Of a DNA stretch of 64,000 nucleotides, positions 43,516 through 52,048 are shown in pieces (positions within the stretch are counted from its first letter, which is position 1; each line of letters opens with the position of its first letter). The stretch lies in the NCBI RefSeq assembly GCF_015390235.1, contig NZ_VUOH01000005.1, forward strand, positions 372,001 to 436,000, given 5' to 3'. The DNA is from Quadrisphaera sp. INWT6. Lineage in GTDB: Bacteria; Actinomycetota; Actinomycetes; Actinomycetales; Quadrisphaeraceae. A program made the position numbers and the translations under genes. The notes beneath the pieces were generated by a model. The model saw only the letters and a list, made by a program, of their open reading frames with translations. It was not told where the DNA came from and did not search any database.

Positions 43516-44595
43516 TCAGCGCTCGTTGGTGCCGGCGATGAAGGCCTCGACGTCGTCCTTGGCCTTGTCGTCGCGCTTCTGCACGGGCGGCGACTTCATG
43601 AAGTACGACGACGGGGAGGTCAGCGGGCCGCCGATGCCGCGGTCCAGGCCGATCTTCGCGGCGCGCAGCGCGTCGATGATGACGCCGGCCGAGTTCGGGG
43701 AGTCCCAGACCTCGAGCTTGTACTCCATGTTCAGGGGCACGTCGCCGAAGTTGCGGGCCTCCATGCGCACGTAGGCCCACTTGCGGTCGTCGAGCCACTC
43801 GACGTAGTCGCTCGGGCCGATGTGGACGTTGCGCTTGCCGAGGTCGTGGTCGACGTTGCTCGTCACGGCCTGCGTCTTGGAGATCTTCTTCGACTCGAGG
43901 CGGTCGCGCTCGAGCATGTTCTTGAAGTCCATGTTGCCGCCGACGTTGAGCTGGTACGTCCGGTCGACGATGACGCCGCGGTCCTCGAAGAGGCGCATCA
44001 GGGCGCGGTGCGTGATGGTCGCGCCGATCTGGCTCTTGATGTCGTCACCGACGATCGGCACACCGGCGTCGGTGAACTTCTTGGCCCACTCCGGGTCGGA
44101 GGCGATGAAGACCGGCAGGGCGTTCACGAAGCCGACCTTGGCGTCGATGGCGCACTGCGCGTAGAACTCCGCGGCGTCCTCGGAGCCGACGGGCAGGTAG
44201 CAGACCAGGACGTCGACGCGGGCGTCCTTGAGGGCCTGGACGACGTCGACCGGCTCGGCGTCGGACTCCTCGATGGTCTCGCGGTAGTACTTGCCGAGGC
44301 CGTCGTGGGTGACGCCGCGCTGCACCGGCACGCCCAGCGGCGGCACGTCGGCGATCTTGATGGTGTTGTTCTCCGAGTTGAAGATCGCCTCGGACAGGTC
44401 GAAGCCGACCTTCTTGGCGTCCACGTCGAACGCGGCGACGAACTCGATGTCCTTGATGTGGTACTCGCCGAAGCGGACATGCATCAGGCCCGGGACGGTC
44501 GCGTCGTCCGCGGCGTCCTTGTAGTACTCGACACCCTGGATCAGGGACGCGGCGCAGTTGCCGACGCCCACGACGGCGACGCGGATGGAGCTCAT
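43516..44595 (-). CDS. ino1: Inositol-3-phosphate synthase
   Basis: A 359-residue NAD-dependent enzyme converting glucose 6-phosphate to myo-inositol 3-phosphate, the entry to mycothiol and phosphatidylinositol synthesis in actinobacteria. The NAD motif is [53 protein letters not shown] and the catalytic segment [13 protein letters not shown] are intact. The second of two nearby ATG codons (44595) is chosen because GAGGAG lies nine bases before it but abuts the first. The padR-type regulator is directly upstream (32 bases) on the same strand, so the two may be co-transcribed and co-regulated. Confidence 0.96.
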   Translation of the reverse strand: MSSIRVAVVGVGNCAASLIQGVEYYKDAADDATVPGLMHVRFGEYHIKDIEFVAAFDVDAKKVGFDLSEAIFNSENNTIKIADVPPLGVPVQRGVTHDGLGKYYRETIEESDAEPVDVVQALKDARVDVLVCYLPVGSEDAAEFYAQCAIDAKVGFVNALPVFIASDPEWAKKFTDAGVPIVGDDIKSQIGATITHRALMRLFEDRGVIVDRTYQLNVGGNMDFKNMLERDRLESKKISKTQAVTSNVDHDLGKRNVHIGPSDYVEWLDDRKWAYVRMEARNFGDVPLNMEYKLEVWDSPNSAGVIIDALRAAKIGLDRGIGGPLTSPSSYFMKSPPVQKRDDKAKDDVEAFIAGTNER

Positions 44596-44627
44596 CCGGT
44601 TCATCTCCTCTGGTCGTCGTCCAGCGC

Positions 44628-45302
44628 TCAGCTGGACGGCTCGGACGACAGCTGGCCGGACGGCTCGCTGGTGGTGGTGCGGGTGGTGCGGACCTGCCCG
44701 GCGGCGTCAGCTGGGCGCTGCGACGGCCGGGAGGTGGTCGGGGATGGCGCGGGGCCGCGGCCCGAGCGCTCGCGCTCGACGAGCTCGTCGAGCCATAGCA
44801 GCTCGCGCTCGAGCGACTCGGTGGTGTGGCGGTGCAGCTCGGCGCTCCAGCTGTCGGGGCGGGCGCTGGCGCGGGCGGCGCCGACGCGCTCCAGGCGCTC
44901 GACCACGCGGGTGCGCCGGCCCTCGAGGATGCGGATCCGCGTGGTGGCGTCGGTGCTGCCGAAGAACGCGAAGTGGACGTCGAACTGCTCGTCCTCCCAG
45001 GTGGCGGGCCCGGAGGAGGCGAGCAGCGAGCGCAGCTGCTCGCGGCCGGCGTCGGTCAGCTGGTAGACGACGCGGCTGCGGCGGCCGGTGAGCGGCGAGA
45101 CGGCGCTGGTGGGGGTGCTCTGCGTGATCCACTGCTGCGCCTCCAGCGAGCGCAGCGCCGGGTACAGGCTGCCGAAGGAGATGCGGCGCCGCAGCGGGCC
45201 GATGACGAGGTCGATGCGCTTGCGCAGCTCGTAGCCGTGCAGGGGGCAGTCGTCCAGCAGGCCGAGGACGGCGATGGTCAGGGCGTCGGAACCGCGCGCC
45301 AC
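44628..45302 (-). CDS. PadR family transcriptional regulator
   Basis: A 224-residue regulator. The N-terminal winged helix is [40 protein letters not shown] and [16 protein letters not shown]-terminal helical domain ([10 protein letters not shown] region) would mediate dimerisation. The tail after residue 185 is Ser/Thr/Pro-rich. The GTG at 45302 ([11 protein letters not shown]) has GGGGAGG upstream; an alternative ATG further upstream at 45346 would lie inside the palindromic operator and is unlikely. In actinobacteria such a gene commonly lies between ino1 and ponA. It probably represses itself and may control ino1. Confidence 0.92.
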   Translation of the reverse strand: MARGSDALTIAVLGLLDDCPLHGYELRKRIDLVIGPLRRRISFGSLYPALRSLEAQQWITQSTPTSAVSPLTGRRSRVVYQLTDAGREQLRSLLASSGPATWEDEQFDVHFAFFGSTDATTRIRILEGRRTRVVERLERVGAARASARPDSWSAELHRHTTESLERELLWLDELVERERSGRGPAPSPTTSRPSQRPADAAGQVRTTRTTTSEPSGQLSSEPSS

Positions 45303-45341
45303 GAGCCACCTCCCCTGCCGCACCGCTGGGGCGCTCACCAC

Positions 45342-45364
45342 TGATGTATCGAACCGATACATCA
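45342..45364. promoter_or_regulatory. PadR operator palindrome
   Basis: Perfect 10-bp inverted arms, TGATGTATCG (45342-45351) and CGATACATCA (45355-45364), are separated by AAC. The ATGTAT/ATACAT halves match known PadR-family operators. It sits 40 bases upstream of the padR-type gene in the divergent padR-ponA spacer, in unusually AT-rich sequence for this genome. Autorepression is likely; an effect on ponA is possible. Confidence 0.8.
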
Positions 45365-45518
45365 CAGGACTGTAGCGACCGACTCCGACGGGCGCGAACC
45401 GACCGTGCTCGGCTCCCTCGAAGTCCAGGTCGGCTTCAGCCGGTCGGCCCATACTGGGGAGGTCCGTGACCTTCCCCGGCGACGAGCCGGGGCACCCCAG
45501 ACCCGAGGGACGCACCCG

Positions 45519-47866
45519 GTGGCTGCTCGCACCCCGGCGCCGAGCCGGCGCTCCGCTCCTGCTGCTCGCGGGGGCTCCCCGCGCCCCCAGGGCGGTGGCC
45601 AGCGGCCCCCCGCACGCCCCGCCCGCCGCCGGCGCTGGCTCCCGGCGGTGCTGGGAGGGATGCTGCTGATCGTCCTCGTCGTGGCCGGCGTCGGCGCGTT
45701 CGCCTACGCCTCGACGTCGGTGCCCACCATGAAGGAGGACGCGCTCGTCGCCACGACGACCGTCTACTACTCCGACGGCACGACCGTCATGGGCGAGCTG
45801 AACAACGGCATCGACCGCAAGCCGCTCACCGCGGAGCAGATGCCCCAGGCGGCCAAGGACGCGGCCGTCGCCAGCGAGGACCGGACCTTCTACGAGAACA
45901 AGGGCGTCTCGGTCACCGGCATCGGCCGCGCGGTCTGGGGCGTCATCACCGGCAACTCCGACCTCGGCGGCGGGTCGACGATCACGCAGCAGTACGTCAA
46001 GAACATCACCGGCAACGACCAGCGCGCCTACACGCGCAAGGCCACCGAGGCGATCCAGGCCCTCAAGGTCGACCAGAAGTACAGCAAGGACCAGATCCTC
46101 ACGAGCTACCTCAACACGGTGTACTTCGGGCGCGGCGCCTACGGCATCGGCGCGGCGACCGAGGCGTACTTCGGGCCCGACGTCGACCCGACCCAGCTCA
46201 CGCACGAGCAGGCCGCCTTCCTCATCGGCATCCTCCCGGCGCCCTCCGCCTGGGACCCGGCCACCGACACGGGTGGGAACGCGCAGAAGCGCTACACCTA
46301 CGTGATGGGCGCCCTGCAGGGCATGGGCAAGATCTCCGCGGACGAGGTCGCCGCCAACCCGACGATCCCCACGATCGCCGAGCAGCTCAAGCCGCAGTGG
46401 TTCCAGGGGCCGAACGGGTACGTGCTCCAGTCCGTCGTCGATGAGGTCAAGGGTCTCGACAACGGGCTCACGGTGGCGACCCTCGACGGTGGTTCGCAGC
46501 GCGTCACGACGTCGGACCAGGTGGCCACCTCGGGCCTGTCGATCGTCTCGACCATCGACGCGACCAAGCAGCAGGCCGCCATCGACACGATGAACGACAA
46601 GAACGCCTACCCCACCAGCGGGCGCCCCGACACCGTTCGCGCGGGCCTCGTCTCCATCGACCCGGCCACCGGCGGAGTCGTCGCGATGTACGGCGGCCCC
46701 GACCCGCTCGGAGCCACGACCGGCGTCAACGCGATCACCCAGGCGAGCGCCCAGGCCGGTTCGACGTTCAAGCCGATCACCCTGCTCGCTGCTCTGGACG
46801 ACCCAGCAGCGGCATCACCCTGAGCAGCACCTTCAGCGGACGCAGCCCGATGACCTTCGCCAACACACCGGTGAGCAACTTCGGTGGGCAGTCCCTCGGC
46901 CAGATGAACCTTGTCGCTGCCACGGCGGACTCCGTGAACACGATCTACATGCAGCTGAACGATGAGATCGGCCCCGAGAAGACCGCTGCGGCCGCCGCAG
47001 CCCTCGGCATCGACATGGACGACCGCGCGAAGTCCGCGGTCTCCAACGTGCTGGGCAGCTCGGCGGTCAACCCGCTCCAGATGGCGCAGGCCTACGCGGC
47101 GCTGGCGAACGGGGGAACGGTCCGTCCGGCGCACTTCGTCGCCGAGGTCCGCCAGGGCGACGAGACGCGCTACAGGGCAGGTCGCGACAAGGACACCACG
47201 CCCTTCTCCGAGCAGGCCGTGGCCGACACCGTCTACGCGATGCAGGCCGTCACCAAGAGCGGCGGCACGGCGGCGAGCGTCGGCAAGGCGTTCGGCAACC
47301 GCCCGATCGCCGGGAAGACCGGCACCACGAACGACAGCAAGGCGGCGTGGTTCAACGGCTTCACACCGCAGCTGGAGACAGCCGTCGTCCTGTACAACCC
47401 CGGGCCCGCGCCGGACTACGAGGAGCTCGGCCTGGGCCGGTGGGGTGGGGTCAAGAGCGACATCACCGGTGGCACGATCCCGGCCAAGATATGGACCTCG
47501 TACATGACGAAGGCGCTCAAGGACACGAAGGTCGAGAAGTTCGCGAGCCCGTCGAAGCAGGTCAGCTCCAGCCCCTCGCCCACGGCGACGGCCACCCCGA
47601 CGCCCACCGACACCGCCTCGGCGACGCCGACGGGCGACCCCTCGGCCTCGCCCTCGGAGTCGCCCACCGACGGGGAGGACGGCGCCACCGAGGGGCCCAC
47701 CGAGGACGCCGGCGACACCCCGCAGGCGGCCGGTGCCCCCTCGATCGCCGACCGCGCCGCGGCGCGGCTCGGCGCCGCCGCCCAGGCGGCCCAGGGCGGT
47801 CCTGGGCAGGGCCGGGGTGCGGGTGGCCCCGCCGCCGGCCCCGGTGCGGGCCGCGCGCAGGGCTGA
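45519..47866 (+). CDS. ponA: Class A penicillin-binding protein (PonA type), with a -1 frameshift
   Basis: A bifunctional peptidoglycan glycosyltransferase/transpeptidase. The GTG start at 45519 (VAARTPAPSRR) follows GAGGGA; upstream frames are possible. A basic cytoplasmic tail and a membrane helix (VLGGMLLIVLVVAGVGAF) lead to the GT51 domain with ASEDRTFYENKG and GGSTITQQYVKN. The transpeptidase begins with the SxxK motif GSTFKPIT. The frame then ends at 46823. One missing base in the CCC at 46802-46804 would restore DDP-SSGITLSSTFSG and the downstream frame, which contains the SxN motif ADSVNTIY and the KTG motif GKTGTTN and runs to 47866. The corrected length is 782 residues. A Pro/Ser/Thr and Gly/Ala tail ends the protein. 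A sequence error is likely. Confidence 0.88.
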
Positions 47867-47874
47867 CGCGGGCG

Positions 47875-49317
47875 GTGGCGCACCCCGCGGGTCCCGGCTC
47901 CGCTGACAGGCCCGACCGGGTCGACCGGCCCGACCGGCCCGGTGACGACGACCCGGTGGTCCGCGCCGCCAGCGCGCTGGTCGGGGGGCCCCTCGGCCGG
48001 CGCGCCGGCAGCACGCTGACAGGAGCGCGGGGTCCGGCGGTGCTGCTCGCCCTGGCGGCGGTGCTGCCCGTGGCCCTCGCGGCCCTGCTGCGCCAGCACT
48101 GCCGGACCACCGGCTGGGCCTCGCCCGACCAGTACGTCCACGCCTGCTACTCCGACGTCCCGGCCCTGGTGGGCACCGGCGCAGCGCCCGGCGGCGCGAG
48201 CGGTCAGCCGCCCACCACCGCCGTCGTCCTGCGCCTGCTCGACCTCGCGACCGGTACTCCCCGCGGCGCCTTCGACCTGTCGGTGGTGCTGGCGGCCCTC
48301 TGCCTCTCGGTGGCGGCGGTCCTGGTGGTCAGGGCGCGCAGCACCTCGGGCTCCCCCTGGGACGCGGCGCTGGTGGCGCTGAGCCCCGTCGTCGTGGTCG
48401 CCGGGCTGGTGTCGGTGGACCTCGTCGGCGTCGCGCTGCTGGCGGGGGCGCTCCTGGCCCTCGCCCGGCGCCGACCGGCCGTGGCCGGCGCCCTGGTCGG
48501 CCTCGCGGCCGGCGTCCGGCCGGTGGCGGCCCTGGTCCTGGTCGCGCTGTGGCTGGTGGTCCTCGTCGGGCGCCGCGAGCACGCCCGCGCCCGCCGGCGC
48601 AGCGGTGACGCCGGGGAGCCGCTCGGACCGCTGGAGGCCCTCGCCGCCACCGCCGCCGCCGTGCTGGCCGCAGGACTGGTCACGCTCGCCGCCCGGGTGG
48701 GCACGAGCACGCAGCCGGGTGGCTCGCGCTGGTGGGACGGCGGGGGCAGTGCGGGCTTCGGCTCGGTCTGGCTGCTCCCGAGCCTGCAGGGCACCCTGCC
48801 CGACGGCTCGCAGGTGCCCTGGGGCCCGCTGCCCGCCACCGCCGTGTCGGTGCTGGCGGGGGTCGGCCTGCTCGTCGTCGTCCTGCTCGGCGCCGCGGCG
48901 GCAGCGCGGACCGTCGGCGCGGACCCGGTCGCGCGCCTGGCGGCCGTGGCGCTCGTCCTCGTGGGCGGCGCGCTCGTCGTCTCCCCCTCGGTGCCGGTGC
49001 AGGCGACCCTGGTGCTGCTGCCGCTGGCGGCCGTCGCCGCACCCCGCTGGCGCGACCACCTGCTCTGGGGCCTCGCCGAGTGCGCGGCCGCCACGGGCAC
49101 CTGGCTGTACATCTACGCCACCAGCTCCGAGGACGGCCGGGGGCTCTCGCCCGGCGGCTACGCGGTGGTCCTCGTGGTGCGCCTCCTGGCGGTGGGCTGG
49201 CTCGCGGCCCAGGGGGTCCGGCTGGTGGGGCGGCGCAGCCCGCGCGAGCGCTCGGCGGGGTCGGCCGAGCCCGGACCAGCGGCGGGACCGGAGCGGCTGG
49301 AGCAACCGGTAGCATGA
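47875..49317 (+). CDS. Polytopic membrane protein, probable GT87-like mannosyltransferase relative
   Basis: A 480-residue protein with about ten hydrophobic helices. The GTG start (VAHPAGPGSADRPDR) lies eight bases after the ponA stop. A soluble segment after helix 1 reads GWASPDQYVHACYSDVPALV, a DxxxxxxYSD-like luminal loop as in DUF2029 polyprenyl-phosphate mannosyltransferases. In mycobacteria the gene after ponA1 (Rv0051) belongs to that family, so the assignment leans on synteny. No decisive catalytic motif is visible. It would add sugars to lipids or wall polymers outside the membrane if correct. The C terminus is Arg/Pro/Glu-rich and cytoplasmic. Confidence 0.7.
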   Translation: MAHPAGPGSADRPDRVDRPDRPGDDDPVVRAASALVGGPLGRRAGSTLTGARGPAVLLALAAVLPVALAALLRQHCRTTGWASPDQYVHACYSDVPALVGTGAAPGGASGQPPTTAVVLRLLDLATGTPRGAFDLSVVLAALCLSVAAVLVVRARSTSGSPWDAALVALSPVVVVAGLVSVDLVGVALLAGALLALARRRPAVAGALVGLAAGVRPVAALVLVALWLVVLVGRREHARARRRSGDAGEPLGPLEALAATAAAVLAAGLVTLAARVGTSTQPGGSRWWDGGGSAGFGSVWLLPSLQGTLPDGSQVPWGPLPATAVSVLAGVGLLVVVLLGAAAAARTVGADPVARLAAVALVLVGGALVVSPSVPVQATLVLLPLAAVAAPRWRDHLLWGLAECAAATGTWLYIYATSSEDGRGLSPGGYAVVLVVRLLAVGWLAAQGVRLVGRRSPRERSAGSAEPGPAAGPERLEQPVA

Positions 49318-49431
49318 GGGGTGGTCCGCCTGTGCGGACCGCACGCCGCTGCCTCCACCGCCCTGGTGGGGAGCGGCACCTCCTGTCACGGAGAGACCGT
49401 GACCGCCGAGTCCAGAGGAGGTGGGTCGCTG

Positions 49432-49722
49432 ATGCGCGCCTACGAACTGATGGTCATCCTCGACGCCGAGCTCGAGGAGCGCACCGTCGCTCCCTCGCTC
49501 GACCGGTTCCTGAACGTCGTCCGCAACGACGGTGGCACCGTCGACAACGTCGACATCTGGGGCCGTCGTCGCCTGGCCTACGACATCGACAAGAAGTCCG
49601 AGGGCATCTACGCCGTCGTGACGATGCAGGCCGAGCCGGCCACGGCCAAGGAGCTCGACCGCCAGCTCAACCTCAACGAGGCCGTGCTGCGGACCAAGCT
49701 CATGCGCCCGGACGCCCGCTGA
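49432..49722 (+). CDS. rpsF: 30S ribosomal protein S6
   Basis: A 96-residue small-subunit protein that binds 16S rRNA with S18. [19 protein letters not shown] and [18 protein letters not shown] are conserved signatures; [16 protein letters not shown] ends the protein. The ATG at 49432 has AGAGGAGG about ten bases upstream. The 114-base gap after the membrane protein gene may hold a promoter (possible -10 TAGCAT at 49310-49315). It leads the rpsF-ssb-rpsR-rplI cluster. Confidence 0.97.
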   Translation: MRAYELMVILDAELEERTVAPSLDRFLNVVRNDGGTVDNVDIWGRRRLAYDIDKKSEGIYAVVTMQAEPATAKELDRQLNLNEAVLRTKLMRPDAR

Positions 49723-49817
49723 CCCGACGTCGACCCGCTGTCACCGGCGGCTGCTAGACCAGCAGCCGGACCAGCGACCGACGCCCAGCCGCTGACGAGA
49801 ACACCCGAGGAGCCCCC

Positions 49818-50372
49818 ATGGCCGGCGAGACGACGATCACCGTGATCGGCAACCTGACGAGCGACCCCGAGCTGCGGTTCACCCCGTCCGGGGCTGCCGT
49901 GGCGGGCTTCACCGTGGCCTCCACGCCGCGCACGTTCGACCGCCAGAGCAACGAGTGGAAGGACGGCGAGACGCTGTTCATGCGCTGCTCGGTCTGGCGC
50001 GACGCCGCGGAGAACGTGGCCGAGTCGCTGACCCGCGGCTCGCGCGTCGTCGTCGTCGGCCGCCTGGTCTCGCGCTCGTACGAGACCAAGGAGGGCGAGA
50101 AGCGCACCGTCGTCGAGATGCAGGTCGACGAGGTCGGTCCCTCCCTGCGCTACGCCACCGCGAAGGTCAACAAGACCCAGCGCAGCGGCGGCGGAGGCTT
50201 CGGCGGCGGTTCCGGCGGGGGCTCGTCCTCCGGCGGCGGCCAGCAGTCGAACGACCCGTGGGCCACCGGCCCGTCGGGCGGGGGCTCGTCCTCCGGCGGC
50301 TCCGGCGGGGGCTCGTCCTCCGGCGGCGGCAGCTGGGGCGGCGGCTCCTTCAACGACGAGCCGCCGTTCTGA
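49818..50372 (+). CDS. ssb: Single-stranded DNA-binding protein
   Basis: A 184-residue protein protecting single-stranded DNA in replication and repair. The OB fold covers residues 1 to about 112 ([55 protein letters not shown]). A Gly/Ser-rich linker holds three near-identical 23-base repeats, and the partner-binding acidic tip ends DEPPF. The ATG is preceded by GAGGAG. Its location between rpsF and rpsR is the universal arrangement. Confidence 0.97.
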   Translation: MAGETTITVIGNLTSDPELRFTPSGAAVAGFTVASTPRTFDRQSNEWKDGETLFMRCSVWRDAAENVAESLTRGSRVVVVGRLVSRSYETKEGEKRTVVEMQVDEVGPSLRYATAKVNKTQRSGGGGFGGGSGGGSSSGGGQQSNDPWATGPSGGGSSSGGSGGGSSSGGGSWGGGSFNDEPPF

Positions 50373-50515
50373 CGGTCGGCCCGGTCGGCCACCAGGCCTG
50401 AACCACCAGCACCACCCGCTCCACACGCGGGCGGAGCACCCGCTCCCGCCCGTCTGACCCACCACCATCCCGGCCCCTGCCAGCGGGGCCGGGCTCCGAG
50501 AGAGGGAGCTCCACG

Positions 50516-50752
50516 ATGGCCAAGCCCGCTGTGCGCAAGCCCAAGAAGAAGGTCAACCCGCTCAAGGCGGCGAAGATCACCACGGTCGACTACAAGGACA
50601 CCGCGCTGCTGCGGAAGTTCATCTCCGACCGCGGCAAGATCCGCGCCCGCCGTGTGACCGGGGTGTCCGTCCAGGAGCAGCGCCAGATCGCCACCGCCGT
50701 GAAGAACGCGCGCGAGATGGCCCTGCTGCCCTACACCAGCTCGCCCCGCTGA
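50516..50752 (+). CDS. rpsR: 30S ribosomal protein S18
   Basis: A 78-residue basic protein. Signatures are [38 protein letters not shown] and [19 protein letters not shown]. There are no N-terminal zinc-binding cysteines, so it is a zinc-free (C-) form. The ATG has GAGAGGGAG upstream. It lies 143 bases after ssb and 13 bases before rplI. Confidence 0.97.
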   Translation: MAKPAVRKPKKKVNPLKAAKITTVDYKDTALLRKFISDRGKIRARRVTGVSVQEQRQIATAVKNAREMALLPYTSSPR

Positions 50753-50765
50753 GAGGACTGACGAG

Positions 50766-51215
50766 ATGAAGCTCATCCTCACGCAGGAGGTCACCGGCCT
50801 CGGTGCGCCCGGCGACATCGTCGAGGTCAAGGACGGCTACGGCCGCAACTACCTCGTGCCCCGCGGTCTGGCCACCGGCTGGACCAAGGGCGGCGAGAAG
50901 CAGGTGGCGTCCATCCGCGCCGCCCGCGCTTCCCGCGAGCTGGCCTCGGTCGACGAGGCCAAGGCCGTCAAGCAGCGCCTCGAGAACGCCTCCGTGCGCC
51001 TCGCGGTGCGCACCGGCACCGGCGGCCGCCTGTTCGGCTCCGTGACGCCGTCCTCGGTCGCCTCGGCGGTCAAGGACAGCACCGGCACCTCCGTCGACCA
51101 CCGCAAGATCGAGATCGGCAACCCGATCCGCTCGACCGGTGAGTACACGGTGCAGGTCCGCCTGCACCCGGAGGTCTCGGCCTCCATCGACGTGCAGGTC
51201 GTCGCCGAGGCCTGA
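50766..51215 (+). CDS. rplI: 50S ribosomal protein L9
   Basis: A 149-residue two-domain large-subunit protein. The N domain is [20 protein letters not shown] and the [13 protein letters not shown] signature. A long connecting helix follows, then the C domain ([18 protein letters not shown] ... [20 protein letters not shown]). The ATG start lies 13 bases after rpsR. A strong hairpin follows the gene, so dnaB is transcribed separately. Confidence 0.97.
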   Translation: MKLILTQEVTGLGAPGDIVEVKDGYGRNYLVPRGLATGWTKGGEKQVASIRAARASRELASVDEAKAVKQRLENASVRLAVRTGTGGRLFGSVTPSSVASAVKDSTGTSVDHRKIEIGNPIRSTGEYTVQVRLHPEVSASIDVQVVAEA

Positions 51216-51248
51216 GCCCCGGCCTCCTGCAGCGCCGCTGCAGCACCC

Positions 51249-51287
51249 GACGCCGCCCGTCCCGCACCCCGCGGGGCGGGCGGCGTC
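51249..51287 (+). terminator. Terminator of the rpsF-rplI operon
   Basis: An inverted repeat pairs 51249-51265 with 51271-51287: an 11-bp perfect outer stem GACGCCGCCCG plus six inner pairs, one of them G-T, with loop ACCCC. It begins 34 bases after the rplI stop. There is no T run. Confidence 0.8.
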
Positions 51288-51378
51288 GTGCGTGCGGGGC
51301 GCGGGCCGTGCCGGTGGTCCTGTGGTCGCCGCGAGCGGGTGGCCCTGGGGGCCTTGGGGCTGCACGCGGGCAGCTCCG

Positions 51379-51442
51379 TGCAGGTCTTGGCGATCGGTGG
51401 GCTCCCAGGGGCTCTGCGGGCCACGGACCGCCAAGACCTGCA
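51379..51442. repeat. Perfect 14-bp inverted repeat in the rplI-dnaB spacer
   Basis: TGCAGGTCTTGGCG (51379-51392) and its exact reverse complement (51429-51442) flank 36 bases. No coding frame with family similarity covers it. The region 51290-51600 otherwise shows only a direct repeat of CGACACGCCG within 51567-51595. The role is unknown: it may be a hairpin, a binding site for a dimeric protein or a small mobile-element remnant. Confidence 0.7.
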
Positions 51443-51609
51443 GCAGTCCACCCCTCGCCGGGGGTGGCCGCTGAGGCCGGTGGGCGCTGGGCCGACGAGG
51501 TGGACGGTGGGTCGCAGCGGGTGGGAGTCGCGGATCACCGCAGCGTCACCACCGGCGCGTCTGCCGCGACACGCCGGTGTCACGACACGCCGACACCTGC
51601 GGTTCACCC

Positions 51610-51782
51610 TGTGGATGACGAACTGTCCACACCCCGTGGATGGACATCGAGGCTGCTCACAGCCTGTCCTGCGGTGATCCACACGGAGTTATCCACAGTT
51701 GTCCACAGGCTTGTCCCCAGGTTGTGGATAACTCTGCGCCCTTCCGGTGCAGGTGGGAGGCCCGCCCCGCTCGCTGTCCACA
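51610..51782. promoter_or_regulatory. DnaA-box cluster upstream of dnaB
   Basis: Within 173 bases there are three consensus boxes: TTATCCACA at 51689-51697, TTGTCCACA at 51699-51707 and inverted TGTGGATAA at 51723-51731. At least five one-mismatch boxes lie at 51610-51618, 51623-51631, 51675-51683, 51711-51719 and 51774-51782. It sits in the 833-base gene-free rplI-dnaB spacer. A possible dnaB -10 (TACCGT, 51835-51840) follows. The density equals that of oriC, about 30 kb away. Possible roles are DnaA control of dnaB, DnaA titration, or an auxiliary origin element. Confidence 0.8.
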
Positions 51783-52048
51783 GGCCCCGCGCGCCGCCGG
51801 TGCAGAACCGCTCCGGTGGAGCCCGCGGGGCGCTTACCGTCGCAGGTGCACCCCCGGGTGCACCGCCCCCGCAGCAGCGACGTCCCGGCCTCCGCCCCTT
51901 CCTCCGACGACTGCTCACCGGGTGGGTCGCCGGGATGTCAGTGGTGCGTGGCTTGATGTGCGGGTGGCCGGGTGCACGGGACCGGGTGCAGGAGCAGGAC
52001 CAGGAGGAGCGGGAGACCGCTCGGGTCAGGACGGGAGGGCGGGCGCGG

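Noticed and set aside
51610..51782. This cluster as the sole chromosomal origin
   Set aside because: The dnaA-dnaN spacer has its own array of boxes and the conserved position; without replication data the cluster near dnaB is better treated as an auxiliary or regulatory site.
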